From the NCBI RefSeq assembly GCF_002866925.1, contig NZ_PKUQ01000001.1:62001-126000 (forward strand): a stretch of DNA of 64,000 nt, given 5' to 3'. Below, one piece after another: positions 18,892 to 27,893 of this stretch; the first letter of the stretch is position 1; each line of letters begins with the position of its first letter. The notes below the pieces were generated by a model. It had not been told where the DNA came from. It did not search any database and was given only the letters and a program-made list of their open reading frames with translations. The translations under genes were made by a program, and so were the position numbers. Source of the stretch: Cohaesibacter celericrescens. Lineage in GTDB: Bacteria > Pseudomonadota > Alphaproteobacteria > Rhizobiales > Cohaesibacteraceae.

Positions 18892-18971
18892 CCTTCTAAA
18901 CGCATCCCAAAGAGACGGCGGGAGTTGTATTCTTTTTACACAACTTCGCTAATATCCAAGGTTTGGACCTC

Positions 18972-19895
18972 TTACAATCTCTCACAAAATACTTTGAATT
19001 CCTCCGCTGTGGCGTAGGATTTCTGGGTGCCAGGGCGTGTGATGGAATCCGCAGCATAGCGGCTGGCTTGACCCAGAGAGAAATCGAGATCTTTACTCTC
19101 AGTAAAATAGCGCGCAAACGCACCAATAAAGGCATCTCCGGCTCCGGTCGTGTCTTTAGGTGTTACCGAGACAGGCTCGAAATGCTTTTTACCATCGTTG
19201 GTCACCAGCAAAGCACCTTTGGAGCCAAGGGTGACAATCACCGTTTTAATGCCTTTTTCCATTAAACTGCGCGCTGCTTTTTCAGCACTTATTTCATCAC
19301 TCACAGTCATGCCAGTCAAAAGCTCCAACTCTGTTTCGTTGGGCACAAGATAGGTAACGTCAGTGATGCGCGAGACATCCAGATCAGGCTGTGCAGGCGC
19401 GGGGTTCAGCAAAGTAGGAATGCCATGTTTGGCGCCGAATGCGATGGTGTGATAAATCGTTTCAAGCGGCACTTCCAGCTGCATGACGATCAGATCGCAT
19501 TGCTTAAGATCGTCAGCCGCCTTGTCTACTTCAGCAGGCGTCAGCGCTTCGTTCGCCCCTTTGACAATAAGAATGCTGTTCTCACCGGACTTTTCAACGA
19601 AAATTGGTGCCACACCGGAGGACATTCCGGGAACCTTGATCACATGTTTCGTGTTCATGCCCAGAGCATCGAAATTGTGAAGTGTATTGTCAGCAAAAAT
19701 ATCGTCACCAATCCGTGTGACCATCAAGACATCGGCACCCAGCTTGGCCGCGGCCACAGCCTGATTGGCGCCTTTGCCGCCGCACCCGAGACTGAAGGAG
19801 GGAGCCTCCAAGGTTTCACCCGGTGCGGGCATGCGATTAACATAGGTGATCAAGTCAACCATGTTGCTGCCGACAACAGCTATTTTTCCTGTCAT
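18972..19895 (-). CDS. rbsK: Ribokinase-like PfkB sugar kinase
   Basis: 307 residues with both PfkB signatures: GCGGKGANQAVAAAKLGADV (about 37-56) and DTTGAGDAFIGAFA (about 246-259), where Asp252 is the expected catalytic base. It phosphorylates a pentose with ATP in the cytoplasm. It is the last gene of an operon with an RbsABC-like importer and deoC, so 2-deoxyribose is a more likely substrate than ribose; that is inference from context. A GGAAGGAAA ribosome-binding site precedes the ATG. Confidence 0.88.
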   Translation of the reverse strand: MTGKIAVVGSNMVDLITYVNRMPAPGETLEAPSFSLGCGGKGANQAVAAAKLGADVLMVTRIGDDIFADNTLHNFDALGMNTKHVIKVPGMSSGVAPIFVEKSGENSILIVKGANEALTPAEVDKAADDLKQCDLIVMQLEVPLETIYHTIAFGAKHGIPTLLNPAPAQPDLDVSRITDVTYLVPNETELELLTGMTVSDEISAEKAARSLMEKGIKTVIVTLGSKGALLVTNDGKKHFEPVSVTPKDTTGAGDAFIGAFARYFTESKDLDFSLGQASRYAADSITRPGTQKSYATAEEFKVFCERL

Positions 19896-19960
19896 TTTTC
19901 TTTCCTTCCATTGCTATGGAACAGGCTATCCGTGGAGACGTCACCGCCGCCAGATCGCCT

Positions 19961-21043
19961 TCACAGAGCGTGGATATATGCTTCGGCCTCATCGGCCTCA
20001 TGGTTTGTTAAATAACCCAAACGCACAACAAAACTGGCGTCTTCTCCGGGAGCAAGACTGCGAACGTTGCCCTTTTTGCTTTCCGCGAGATAACCTTCTG
20101 GTTCACAAGTAGAAGGCAAGGCAAAAGCCGCCACCTGCTGATCGTCATTGACCAAAATCCAGCGCACGGTCTGGGGGAACTCTTTTCGGTTATAGGCAAT
20201 GTGGAACGCATCGCCCTCTACACGCCGCATCATACAGGCAGTATTGTTTGCCGCATCTGATGCCGGATCCCGAATATAAAGCACCTGTTCCGGATTGTAA
20301 CGCTCCGGTTCATCAAGCACTTCCAGCCCAGAAGGATCTGTCGCAAGCGAGTCGATGAAAGCCAGATAATCCGGTGTTGTTTTGACATGACCGGGCACGG
20401 CAGTGCGCACTTGTGTGCGTTCGGGAGTGAACGGAGCCGGCTGGATAATGCGCGCGCCTTTTGCATAGGCAAAATTGACGTGACACATATACATCAAGTC
20501 CATAGCCGCACCGCCCAGGTTTTTGACCGCCATTGCCATATCGAACAAACTGGCGTTAGGTCGCAAAACGATGCGCGGGGCCGCGAGATAGTGATCTCCG
20601 AAACCCATCACATATTCGCAAAGTCCGGTAACGGCCAAATAGGCCCCTTCATCATCTTCACCACATTCCAATCCGGCACTATCCATGCTGGCAACAGACA
20701 TTTCCCCATGCAGCGCGTGAGTATCTTGTGGGGATGGACAGCCATTTCGCAACAAACCCGAATGGAAGGCAAAACAGCCGTAAGTGCCCGCAATATCAGA
20801 AGCAGGACGGGGCATACTGAACATATTTTTCATGGTCAGATCCACACCGTCAAACACGGCATCCCAAATCATCTGCCCATAGTAGGGCAAAACAACCAGA
20901 TGGCCGCGACTGTTGCTCAGCCGCAGCGCTTGAATGCCATTTTGATAACAAAAGCTTGTTGCGGTAATGTCTGCATAGGTGACGATGGTTTGCTCATGAG
21001 GGGCAAAATCAGCTTTGCGTAGAGCAATATTCACCGGTTTCAT
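19961..21043 (-). CDS. DUF4432 family, aldose-epimerase-like protein
   Basis: 360 residues from the ATG at 21043, which is preceded by GGAGGAAAA. The sequence has the galactose-mutarotase-like beta-sandwich character of DUF4432 (PYYGQMIWDAVFDG, CFAFHSGLLRNG, ALHGEMS, CHVNFAY), with His residues where the mutarotases place their acid/base pair. It probably interconverts anomers of the imported sugar before phosphorylation. It lies between the second permease and the kinase in the same operon. The enzyme activity is inferred from fold and context. Confidence 0.78.
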   Translation of the reverse strand: MKPVNIALRKADFAPHEQTIVTYADITATSFCYQNGIQALRLSNSRGHLVVLPYYGQMIWDAVFDGVDLTMKNMFSMPRPASDIAGTYGCFAFHSGLLRNGCPSPQDTHALHGEMSVASMDSAGLECGEDDEGAYLAVTGLCEYVMGFGDHYLAAPRIVLRPNASLFDMAMAVKNLGGAAMDLMYMCHVNFAYAKGARIIQPAPFTPERTQVRTAVPGHVKTTPDYLAFIDSLATDPSGLEVLDEPERYNPEQVLYIRDPASDAANNTACMMRRVEGDAFHIAYNRKEFPQTVRWILVNDDQQVAAFALPSTCEPEGYLAESKKGNVRSLAPGEDASFVVRLGYLTNHEADEAEAYIHAL

Positions 21044-21112
21044 GTCATTTTCCTCCGAGATAACCAGAGCGACATGGCCATCGCCCCGGATGTCAATGGA
21101 TGTGTATTCATT

Positions 21113-21146
21113 GTCCTGCAAGAGAAAAAAGACTCTCTTGCAGGAC
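21113..21146 (-). terminator. Intercistronic stem-loop, permease / DUF4432
   Basis: A 12-bp perfect stem GTCCTGCAAGAG / CTCTTGCAGGAC with a 10-base loop lies 10 bases past the permease stop codon. No T-run follows on the minus strand, so it is probably an mRNA-stability or partial-termination element between importer and catabolic genes. Confidence 0.65.
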
Positions 21147-21156
21147 GGGCGGGGGA

Positions 21157-22146
21157 CTATTTTTCACGGTTTTTGAAGGCATTAATGACAATAACCAACA
21201 ACAGAAACGCACCCCAAATAAAGTCAATCAGGTGATTGCTGAACCGCAAAATCTGAAAACCACTGGACAACAGCATCAACGCCACAACGGCAATTGAAAC
21301 CCCAGCAACGGTGCCCTTACCTCCAGCAGGATTGGTTCCGCCAAGCACAGCGATCAAAACGGCTTGCAGCAGATACGAATTGCCATAGTCCGATTTAGCT
21401 GCATTGGTACGTCCTGACAGGATGATGCCTGCAACACTGGCCAACGCCCCCGACAGCATGTAGCTGTAAAAGATCATCCGGGATTTTTTCAGCCCTGCAA
21501 AAATAGCAGCACGCGGATTGGAACCAATCAGCATGAGATTGACCCCAAGGGTCGTCCTCGTCAGCAAGAAAGCAATGCCAGCCGCTACCAATAGGAACAA
21601 AATGAATGGCACAGCGATGCCAAACAACTTGCCATTGCCCAGAAACGCCCAAGCGTCAGGGAAACCGACAATCGCAGGCCCACCGGTAAGCACCAAGCAC
21701 AAACCGATAAGCACCTGTCCGGTTCCCAAGGTAGCCAGAATGGGCGTGATGTTAAGCTTGGTGATCAGGAAGCCGTTGAGGGCTCCCGCCGCCAGTCCCA
21801 CGCAAAGTGCGATACAAACACCCAACGCAACCATTAATCCGCTTTCCGCTATCCCTAAGTCCCGTATGAGATAGTGGAACAAAACGCCAGACAAAATGCC
21901 TGACAGATTGGCGATGCCCACAACCGATAGATCAATACCGCCAGTCAACATGGCGATCATCATAGCAATGGATAACAGACCAAGTTCAGGAAACAGATAG
22001 GTGATGGATTCAAAATTATAATAACGCAGGAATTTATCCGGACTGAGCGCTGTCATGATGACGAAAATCAAGACAGTCATCATAATCAATTGCAGAATAT
22101 TATTGTCGCGATTGATCATGTTCCGGACGTTAAAGGAGGCTTTCAT
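21157..22146 (-). CDS. RbsC-like sugar ABC transporter permease (second)
   Basis: 329 residues from the ATG at 22146, which follows a GAGGAG ribosome-binding site. It has about eight membrane helices with the RbsC-type motifs GGIDLSVVGIANLSG near the N-terminus and GGTNPAGGKGTVAG near the C-terminus. It forms the importer channel, probably as a heterodimer with the other permease encoded 11 bases upstream. Confidence 0.9.
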   Translation of the reverse strand: MKASFNVRNMINRDNNILQLIMMTVLIFVIMTALSPDKFLRYYNFESITYLFPELGLLSIAMMIAMLTGGIDLSVVGIANLSGILSGVLFHYLIRDLGIAESGLMVALGVCIALCVGLAAGALNGFLITKLNITPILATLGTGQVLIGLCLVLTGGPAIVGFPDAWAFLGNGKLFGIAVPFILFLLVAAGIAFLLTRTTLGVNLMLIGSNPRAAIFAGLKKSRMIFYSYMLSGALASVAGIILSGRTNAAKSDYGNSYLLQAVLIAVLGGTNPAGGKGTVAGVSIAVVALMLLSSGFQILRFSNHLIDFIWGAFLLLVIVINAFKNREK

Positions 22147-22157
22147 GATTTTACTCC

Positions 22158-23135
22158 TCACACATTTCTTTTGCGGTCACGCCATGCCGTCATGGCTGTG
22201 GCTATAATGATCACGATCCCGACCACCACACGTTGCCAGGTGGTTTCCACCTTCATGATGATCAGACTGTTTTTGACCATGACCAGCATGAAAACACCCA
22301 ACATGGTGCCCAGAACCGACCCTCGGCCGCCGAAGATACTTGCGCCACCCAAAACAACGGCGGCAATAACATCAAGCTCTAACCCGACAAAATCGCGTGG
22401 GTTGGCCAGCCAGATCATGCCGCTATGCAGCAGTCCACCAAAGCCAGCCAGCATGCCGGCAAAGCAATAGATAAAGAAAGTGGTTTTGCGAACATCGAAC
22501 CCGACACGCTTGGCCGCTTCCCCGTCCCCGCCCAACGCATAAACGCTGCGTCCGATCATGGTATAGCGCAACACCAGATGAACCAGGATGGCAAGGCCGA
22601 CGTAAATCAGCACCATGGCGGTGAGGCCAAAATGCGTACCATCCGGTTTGGTTACTGAAATGATCTCCGTTTTAGCAAAGTCGATCAACGCGTCAGGCAT
22701 TTTGTTGATATTGATCATCGATGTCCCGACGATACCAAGCAAGAAGCCTTTCACCATACTGCCCGTACCAAGGGTCACGATCAGCGGGATCATCTTAAAC
22801 TTATAGACAAAAAAAGCATTGAGGCTACCAAACAGCACCCCCATAGTCATGGCTGCGATAAAGGGTATGACAACCCCGTCATAGCCGAAATAAACCATGC
22901 CTTTAACGGTCAGATACATCGCCGCCACGGCAAAAGCCGGAAAGGACACGTCGATCCCACCCGAAATCATGACCACCAGAACCCCCAGTGCCATGATACC
23001 AATGATCACATTGGACCGCATCAGTGAGAACAGGTTGTCCATTTGCCAGAAGGCCGGATTGATCAATCCGATCACAATCATTGCAAGCAGAAGGATGGCG
23101 GCAATGACAAATTCGGATCTTTTGAAGAGTTTCAT
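22158..23135 (-). CDS. RbsC-like sugar ABC transporter permease (first)
   Basis: 325 residues of the RbsC type, with SGGIDVSFPAFAVAAMYL (about 58-75) and VLGGASIFGGRGSVLGT (about 265-281). It is the paralogous partner of the next permease; importers with two different permeases are common in the rhamnose, AI-2 and deoxyribose-type branch of the family. An AAGGAAAAGG ribosome-binding site precedes the ATG. Confidence 0.9.
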   Translation of the reverse strand: MKLFKRSEFVIAAILLLAMIVIGLINPAFWQMDNLFSLMRSNVIIGIMALGVLVVMISGGIDVSFPAFAVAAMYLTVKGMVYFGYDGVVIPFIAAMTMGVLFGSLNAFFVYKFKMIPLIVTLGTGSMVKGFLLGIVGTSMININKMPDALIDFAKTEIISVTKPDGTHFGLTAMVLIYVGLAILVHLVLRYTMIGRSVYALGGDGEAAKRVGFDVRKTTFFIYCFAGMLAGFGGLLHSGMIWLANPRDFVGLELDVIAAVVLGGASIFGGRGSVLGTMLGVFMLVMVKNSLIIMKVETTWQRVVVGIVIIIATAMTAWRDRKRNV

Positions 23136-23145
23136 AGCCTTTTCC

Positions 23146-24645
23146 TTAGCTGAACGATTTCAACTTATCGCTGATGACATCTTCGAGAATGGCGTCGCCT
23201 TCCATCTCCTCGATGAACCGTCCGCGGTGCATGAGGACCACACGGCTACAGTTCTGTGCCAATTCCAGCACGTCGTCCGATATCATCAAGACGGCCAATC
23301 CATGGGTCTTAACCAGCTCGCGGATCTTTTTATGAATTTCCGCTTTCGAACCAACGTCCACGCCGACAGTCGGGCCATTCAGAATGAGGACACGTGCATT
23401 GGTGAGCAACCAACGCCCCAGCACCACCCTTTGAGCATTGCCACCAGACAGCTCGCCGACCATTTTGTCAGCACTTGGCGTAGCAATTTGCATGGATTTG
23501 ATAGTGTCGGCAGTAACGTTTTGCACCTTGTCTTGATCAATGATGCCTTTGTTAGAGAGGGCATCCAACGACGTAGCAACAATGTTGCGCGTGATAGATT
23601 GAGTAAGGAACAAACCTTCGGTCAACCGATCTTCGGGCACATAGGCCATACCTTGCGCGATGGCTTGTTGAACATTGTCGATATGCGCGATTTTACCATC
23701 AATTTCAATACTGCCAGACTTGGCAGGTAGCATACCAAACAATGTCAGAGCCAGTTCCGTGCGCCCCGATCCCAGAAGACCAGAAATCCCTACAATCTCT
23801 CCGGAATGCAAGGTGAGATCAATATCTTCATATTGTCCAGGTAACGTCAAACCCTTGACCTGCAACCGAGGAATTTCATCCTCTGGCGGGCGTGGTTTAC
23901 GATAAGGTTGAATATCGATATCCAGTCCCGTCATATGACGAATGACGCTGGCCTCATCAAACTCCGACGTCGACCCTTCTGCCACTTTCATGCCATTGCG
24001 AATGACGGTCAGGCGCTCTGAGATTTCCAGCATTTCGCGCATTTTATGACTGACAAAAAGAATAGCGATGCCGCGACTCTGGATATCCCTGACAATTTTA
24101 AACAGGGTTTCAACTTCTTTGCCTGTAAGCGCAGTGGTTGGCTCATCCATGATGATGAGTTTGGCATCGGACATCAGAGCACGGGCAATCGCCACAAGCT
24201 GCTTGCTCGAAGTGGGAAGAGTTTCCACGTCCGCATCAAGATCAATGTCCACGCCCAGACGATCAATGGCTTCTTTTGCCAACTTGCGCACCCGGCGCCA
24301 ACTCACAAGTTTCGTTTTGGCACGCAACTCGGAATTTAAGGCCAGATTCTCTGCAACAGTCAGATTACCAAAGAGAGAAAAATCCTGATAGATCACCTGA
24401 ATGGCGCGATTGACGGATTCAATAGGGTTGAGATTTTCAACCTTTTCTCCCTCAATAATAATCTCGCCGCTGGTGGGCTGATAAACACCTGAGATAATTT
24501 TAATGAGTGTGGATTTTCCTGAGCCATTCTCGCCAGCGAGACAATGGATCTCGCCTTTGTTTATGGTCAGAGAAACATCATCCAAGGCACGCAAACCAAG
24601 GAACTGCTTCCCGATATTGCGCAATTCTATGAACGCTTCAGACAT
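23146..24645 (-). CDS. RbsA-like sugar ABC transporter ATPase (two NBDs)
   Basis: 499 residues from the ATG at 24645. The first nucleotide-binding domain is intact (GENGSGKST, MDEPTTALTG). The second has the degenerate P-loop usual for the family (GLLGSGRTE) and signature LSGGNAQR, but its Walker B region reads LNGPTVGVDVG instead of LDEPTRGVDVG, so the catalytic Asp/Glu pair is lost. ATP hydrolysis therefore probably rests on the first site alone. It powers the adjacent importer and is co-transcribed with it. Confidence 0.92.
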   Translation of the reverse strand: MSEAFIELRNIGKQFLGLRALDDVSLTINKGEIHCLAGENGSGKSTLIKIISGVYQPTSGEIIIEGEKVENLNPIESVNRAIQVIYQDFSLFGNLTVAENLALNSELRAKTKLVSWRRVRKLAKEAIDRLGVDIDLDADVETLPTSSKQLVAIARALMSDAKLIIMDEPTTALTGKEVETLFKIVRDIQSRGIAILFVSHKMREMLEISERLTVIRNGMKVAEGSTSEFDEASVIRHMTGLDIDIQPYRKPRPPEDEIPRLQVKGLTLPGQYEDIDLTLHSGEIVGISGLLGSGRTELALTLFGMLPAKSGSIEIDGKIAHIDNVQQAIAQGMAYVPEDRLTEGLFLTQSITRNIVATSLDALSNKGIIDQDKVQNVTADTIKSMQIATPSADKMVGELSGGNAQRVVLGRWLLTNARVLILNGPTVGVDVGSKAEIHKKIRELVKTHGLAVLMISDDVLELAQNCSRVVLMHRGRFIEEMEGDAILEDVISDKLKSFS

Positions 24646-24687
24646 GATGGATCCAAGCGGTTGAAGATGAGGAAATGTGACAAGGAA

Positions 24688-24711
24688 AGGGCAGCGCCTA
24701 TGCACTGCCCT
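24688..24711 (-). terminator. Intercistronic stem-loop after binding-protein gene
   Basis: AGGGCAG (24688-24694) pairs with CTGCCCT (24705-24711), with further inner pairing, 16 bases past the binding-protein stop codon and upstream of the ATPase gene. It is of the same kind as those after the other binding-protein genes of this window. Confidence 0.6.
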
Positions 24712-24726
24712 CTCTCGAGCGGCTAA

Positions 24727-25776
24727 TTAGAAATTATACTCAGCCATATTGTCTTTGGTGACACCGACCCAGCCTGCACCGTAGAGCAGGTTAGGTTGAT
24801 CTGCCACAGGAGTGATCAGATCGGTATAACCAGGCAAGCCGAGGTTCAGACCAGCCTTGATTTCGGCATTCTTTTTCTCAAGAGCCATCACAGCAACCAC
24901 ATTCATGGCGTATCCAGCAACAGCAGGATCCCAGAATTGGATATACTGGATATCTTCATTGGCCAGATATTCACCAGCAACCGACACCAGACCGGTACCT
25001 GCAAAGAAGAGTTTGTCTTTCAAACCACGTTCGGCAATCAGACGACCTGCGCCTGCAGACGTAGGCATAGGACCACCAACGACACCTTTAAGATCAGGAT
25101 ACGTGGTCAGGACTTCTTTGAGTTTGTTATAGTCAGTGTTGGCATCGTCATAGGTTTCCAGACGTTCGGTTACCAGCTCCATTTTTGGGAAGTTCTTTTT
25201 CTGGTAATCGATTGCACCGTCAATCCATTCGTTCTGGGATTTAGAGGTCAGGCTACCGACAGTGGCTGCATATTTGCCTTCACCGTCCATATATCCGCCA
25301 AGAACTTCCATCAATTTCGCGCCATAAGCGTGGTTATCGAAGGCTTCCAGAACATAGTCAGCATTTTTGATGTTGGACGCTTCGTGCGCTACAACAACGA
25401 TACCACGATCACGGGCTTTTTTCAGAACCGGCTCAACAGCTTCCACGGAGAAAGGCACGATAGCAATGGCATCAACGCCTTGCGCGATCAGGTTTTCAAC
25501 GATTTGCACCTGAGCGGCAGCATCCGCCTGACTTGGGCCAAGCATCCATGTGTCATGGCCGGTTTCGGCGCCGAATTGATTAACTCCATCCCGCATACGG
25601 TCAAACCAAGCAATCCCGTCAACCTTCACAACGGTTGCGATGGAATATTCTTTGCCCGTTTCACTTTTGTAGATGTCCTTGCGTACCTGACTGGTATCAA
25701 CAGGACCATTTTCAGCAAGGGCCGGACTGACCACGAGGGCAGCCGCCACAACCAGTGATGAGAATAGTGACTTCAT
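24727..25776 (-). CDS. Sugar ABC transporter substrate-binding protein (RbsB/LsrB-like)
   Basis: 349 residues from the ATG at 25776 (GGGAGAG ribosome-binding site), opening into a signal peptide (about 1-21, ending ALA). The mature part is a type-1 periplasmic binding fold with IVENLIAQGVDAIAIVPFS and GVVGGPMPTSAGAG, closest in feel to the LsrB/RhaS branch. It binds the sugar in the periplasm. The longer frame to 25902 is rejected because it would hide the signal peptide and overlap deoC. Context suggests deoxyribose or a related pentose. Confidence 0.9.
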   Translation of the reverse strand: MKSLFSSLVVAAALVVSPALAENGPVDTSQVRKDIYKSETGKEYSIATVVKVDGIAWFDRMRDGVNQFGAETGHDTWMLGPSQADAAAQVQIVENLIAQGVDAIAIVPFSVEAVEPVLKKARDRGIVVVAHEASNIKNADYVLEAFDNHAYGAKLMEVLGGYMDGEGKYAATVGSLTSKSQNEWIDGAIDYQKKNFPKMELVTERLETYDDANTDYNKLKEVLTTYPDLKGVVGGPMPTSAGAGRLIAERGLKDKLFFAGTGLVSVAGEYLANEDIQYIQFWDPAVAGYAMNVVAVMALEKKNAEIKAGLNLGLPGYTDLITPVADQPNLLYGAGWVGVTKDNMAEYNF

Positions 25777-25852
25777 TAAACTCTCCCGTTTATTTCCTAA
25801 GGTTACTCTGGTAGTAGGTTTTAAAAATCCACACCTCTTTACATGATGTAGA

Positions 25853-26524
25853 TTATCCGGAAACGATCGAGATACTCGCACTTGCACCCAAGCGCGAAGC
25901 ACCCGCTTTAATCATTTCCAAGGCATTGTCACGGCTTCTGACACCTCCCGAAGCCTTGACGCCCATTTCCGGTCCAACAACGGCGCGCATGAGGGCAATA
26001 TCGTGCGCTGTTGCACCGCCGCTCATGAAACCAGTTGATGTCTTAACAAAATCGGCACCGGCATCCTTGGACAACTGACATGCGATCTTCTTTTCTTCAT
26101 CACTCAATAAGCATGTCTCGATTATCACTTTCAGAGTGACAGGACCGCAAGCGTCTTTAACAGCAGCAATATCCTTGAGAACATAGTCTGTATCGCCCTG
26201 TTTCAGATGACCGACCGAAATCACCATATCAACTTCTTGTGCGCCCTGTTCAATCACCCATTTGGCTTCTTCACATTTCAAATGCGTTGGTATCGCGCCA
26301 AGCGGAAAACCGATGACCGAACAGGTCAATACAGAGCTCGCTTTTAACAATTTCGCCACCAGGGGAATATGGATCGGATTGACACAAACTGAACAAAACT
26401 CGTGTTCGATAGCTTCATGACAAATGCGTTCAACATCCGCAACGGTCGCTTGCGGTGCCAAAATCGTATGATCGATATAACTGGCCAGGTTTGTAACTTG
26501 TTGGTCGGACACAATGGTCGACAT
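25853..26524 (-). CDS. deoC: Deoxyribose-phosphate aldolase
   Basis: 223 residues, usual DERA length. The Schiff-base lysine is Lys161 in VKTSTGF, with Lys190 in VKASGGVR and Asp99 in EVDMVI completing the known active-site set; the N-terminus has YIDHTIL. It splits 2-deoxyribose 5-phosphate into glyceraldehyde 3-phosphate and acetaldehyde. It is the first gene of the importer/kinase operon. The start at 26524 has an AGGAG ribosome-binding site. DERA, rather than the related LsrF aldolase, argues for a deoxyribose rather than AI-2 system. Confidence 0.95.
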   Translation of the reverse strand: MSTIVSDQQVTNLASYIDHTILAPQATVADVERICHEAIEHEFCSVCVNPIHIPLVAKLLKASSVLTCSVIGFPLGAIPTHLKCEEAKWVIEQGAQEVDMVISVGHLKQGDTDYVLKDIAAVKDACGPVTLKVIIETCLLSDEEKKIACQLSKDAGADFVKTSTGFMSGGATAHDIALMRAVVGPEMGVKASGGVRSRDNALEMIKAGASRLGASASISIVSG

Positions 26525-26570
26525 CGAATGAATCTCCTGACTTACAGAGCGGGGGGACAAAACTCAAGAA

Positions 26571-26586
26571 TGTTATGATCGTAACA
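26571..26586. promoter_or_regulatory. DeoR-like operator
   Basis: TGTTATGATCGTAACA has TGTTA/TAACA arms around 6 bases and is very close in form to the E. coli DeoR site TGTTAGAATTCTAACA. The match extends to AATGTTA/TAACATT (26569-26588). It lies 47 bases upstream of the deoC start and between deoC and the divergent DeoR-family gene. Confidence 0.7.
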
Positions 26587-26644
26587 TTATTTGAAATTAT
26601 TTTTGCAAAATTAAACGCCTTGTGTCAATATGTAATAATAGCAA

Positions 26645-26658
26645 GTGAATTAATTCAC
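26645..26658. promoter_or_regulatory. 14-bp perfect palindrome, possible second operator
   Basis: GTGAATTAATTCAC is perfectly symmetric and lies about 100 bases upstream of the DeoR-family gene start. It could be an autoregulatory site or part of that gene's promoter. Confidence 0.4.
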
Positions 26659-26755
26659 ATCTTCAAATATATTACTTAGACACTGATGTTTGGATATAAA
26701 CTTTCTGAAAATCCTGTTTAAGCCTCATATTGGCACCTGTATCGAAGCGAAAATA

Positions 26756-27529
26756 ATGCAAACGCGCAGAGAAAACCGATTGAATAAACTAACAAGGGCA
26801 CTCGAGGAAGGGCGGTCCCTACACCTCAAGGAAGCGGCTGACCTGTTGGGCGTGTCGGAAATGACAGTGCGCCGTGATGTTGCCACAGCGCAGGCGCGTT
26901 TTTCTTTCTTGGGCGGACATATTGTTGGCGCAAACGACCAAGAATCAAGCAGAGCCTATTTTCTGTACCGGGAAAACAGCACCAATGTAGAAGCCAAACG
27001 GAAAGCCTGTGATCGAGCAATCCAGCTCATTGAGCCTGGCGATGTCATTTTCCTCGACTGTGGAACCACGCTGCCCTATATGGCAAGTGCTCTAACGACG
27101 ATCACACCTCTGACCGTTATTTGTTATTCAATCAATATCGCCGAGATCATCTGTAAAAAGCCCAATCTCAAAGTGATTCTGCTAGGAGGAGAATATCACC
27201 CCTCCTCGGCCTCTTTCGCCAGCGACGAAGCAATGGAAATGCTTGCCAAAATTGGCATCAACAAGGCGTTCATTTCGGCCGGTGGACTCCATTTTCAAAA
27301 TGGTATCAGTTGCTCAAACTTCCACGAGGTCCGCGTCAAACAAATGGTCATGTCCCGAGCTGTCACAAATATCCTCGTTATGGATTCGACAAAAATCGGC
27401 AAAGTCAAAGCTGCATCCTTCGCAGCACTTGACCAAATCGACTTCCTCACCACTGACGATGGCATGGACGATAGCCACCTTGCACTTTTCAACGAGGCCA
27501 AGATTGTGGTCAATCCAAAACAAGTTTAA
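26756..27529 (+). CDS. DeoR/GlpR-family transcriptional repressor
   Basis: 257 residues from the ATG at 26756; a TTG 66 bases upstream is a less likely start. An N-terminal DeoR helix-turn-helix (about 8-55, LKEAADLLGVSEMTVRRDV) is followed by a C-terminal sugar-phosphate sensor domain (DCGTTLPYMASAL, ISAGGLHFQNGIS). Such proteins usually repress a sugar operon and are released by a phosphorylated intermediate, here plausibly deoxyribose 5-phosphate. It is divergent from deoC, with a DeoR-type operator between them. Confidence 0.92.
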   Translation: MQTRRENRLNKLTRALEEGRSLHLKEAADLLGVSEMTVRRDVATAQARFSFLGGHIVGANDQESSRAYFLYRENSTNVEAKRKACDRAIQLIEPGDVIFLDCGTTLPYMASALTTITPLTVICYSINIAEIICKKPNLKVILLGGEYHPSSASFASDEAMEMLAKIGINKAFISAGGLHFQNGISCSNFHEVRVKQMVMSRAVTNILVMDSTKIGKVKAASFAALDQIDFLTTDDGMDDSHLALFNEAKIVVNPKQV

Positions 27530-27893
27530 CAGAAGCATTCAAAACCGAGCAATTTGGCGATCGATGGCTATACGGCGCTTTTTTCATGACACAGCTCGCC
27601 ATCCCTTCAAACTGACCTTTTCTGGATACCTCCATTCCAACTCCAATATTGGCCGGAATGAAGCGCCCAGACCAATTCAGGTTAGCCCGCCCAACCACAG
27701 TTTCTCTGTGTCGTTGATTAGAAAATCCCTCACCAACGGCAAATCCCACACACCGTAATATTTCTGTCATGACGACGGGGTATCAATCCCGCAGTGCACA
27801 CGCGTGCAAATATTTTTATCGGACAACACACCCGCGCGAGCACAAACGCATTTTTGCTTAATTCATGCATACCGTTTTCATGGAGAATTCAGG
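27530..27893. other. Promoter region of the Ugp-like operon
   Basis: No gene is supported in this 364-base gap between the DeoR-type gene and the binding-protein gene. It carries the LacI-type operator candidate listed separately. Confidence 0.5.
27795..27808. promoter_or_regulatory. Candidate LacI-family operator
   Basis: TGCACACGCGTGCA has the LacI-family layout: 14 bp, central CG, TGCAC/GTGCA arms, one mismatched pair. It lies 86 bases upstream of the first gene of the operon whose last gene encodes a LacI-type regulator. Confidence 0.5.

Noticed and set aside
18972..27529. Autoinducer-2 (lsr) uptake system
   Set aside because: The binding protein looks LsrB-like and two permeases are present, but the aldolase is a true DeoC with DERA active-site residues, the kinase is ribokinase-like rather than LsrK, and LsrG is absent.
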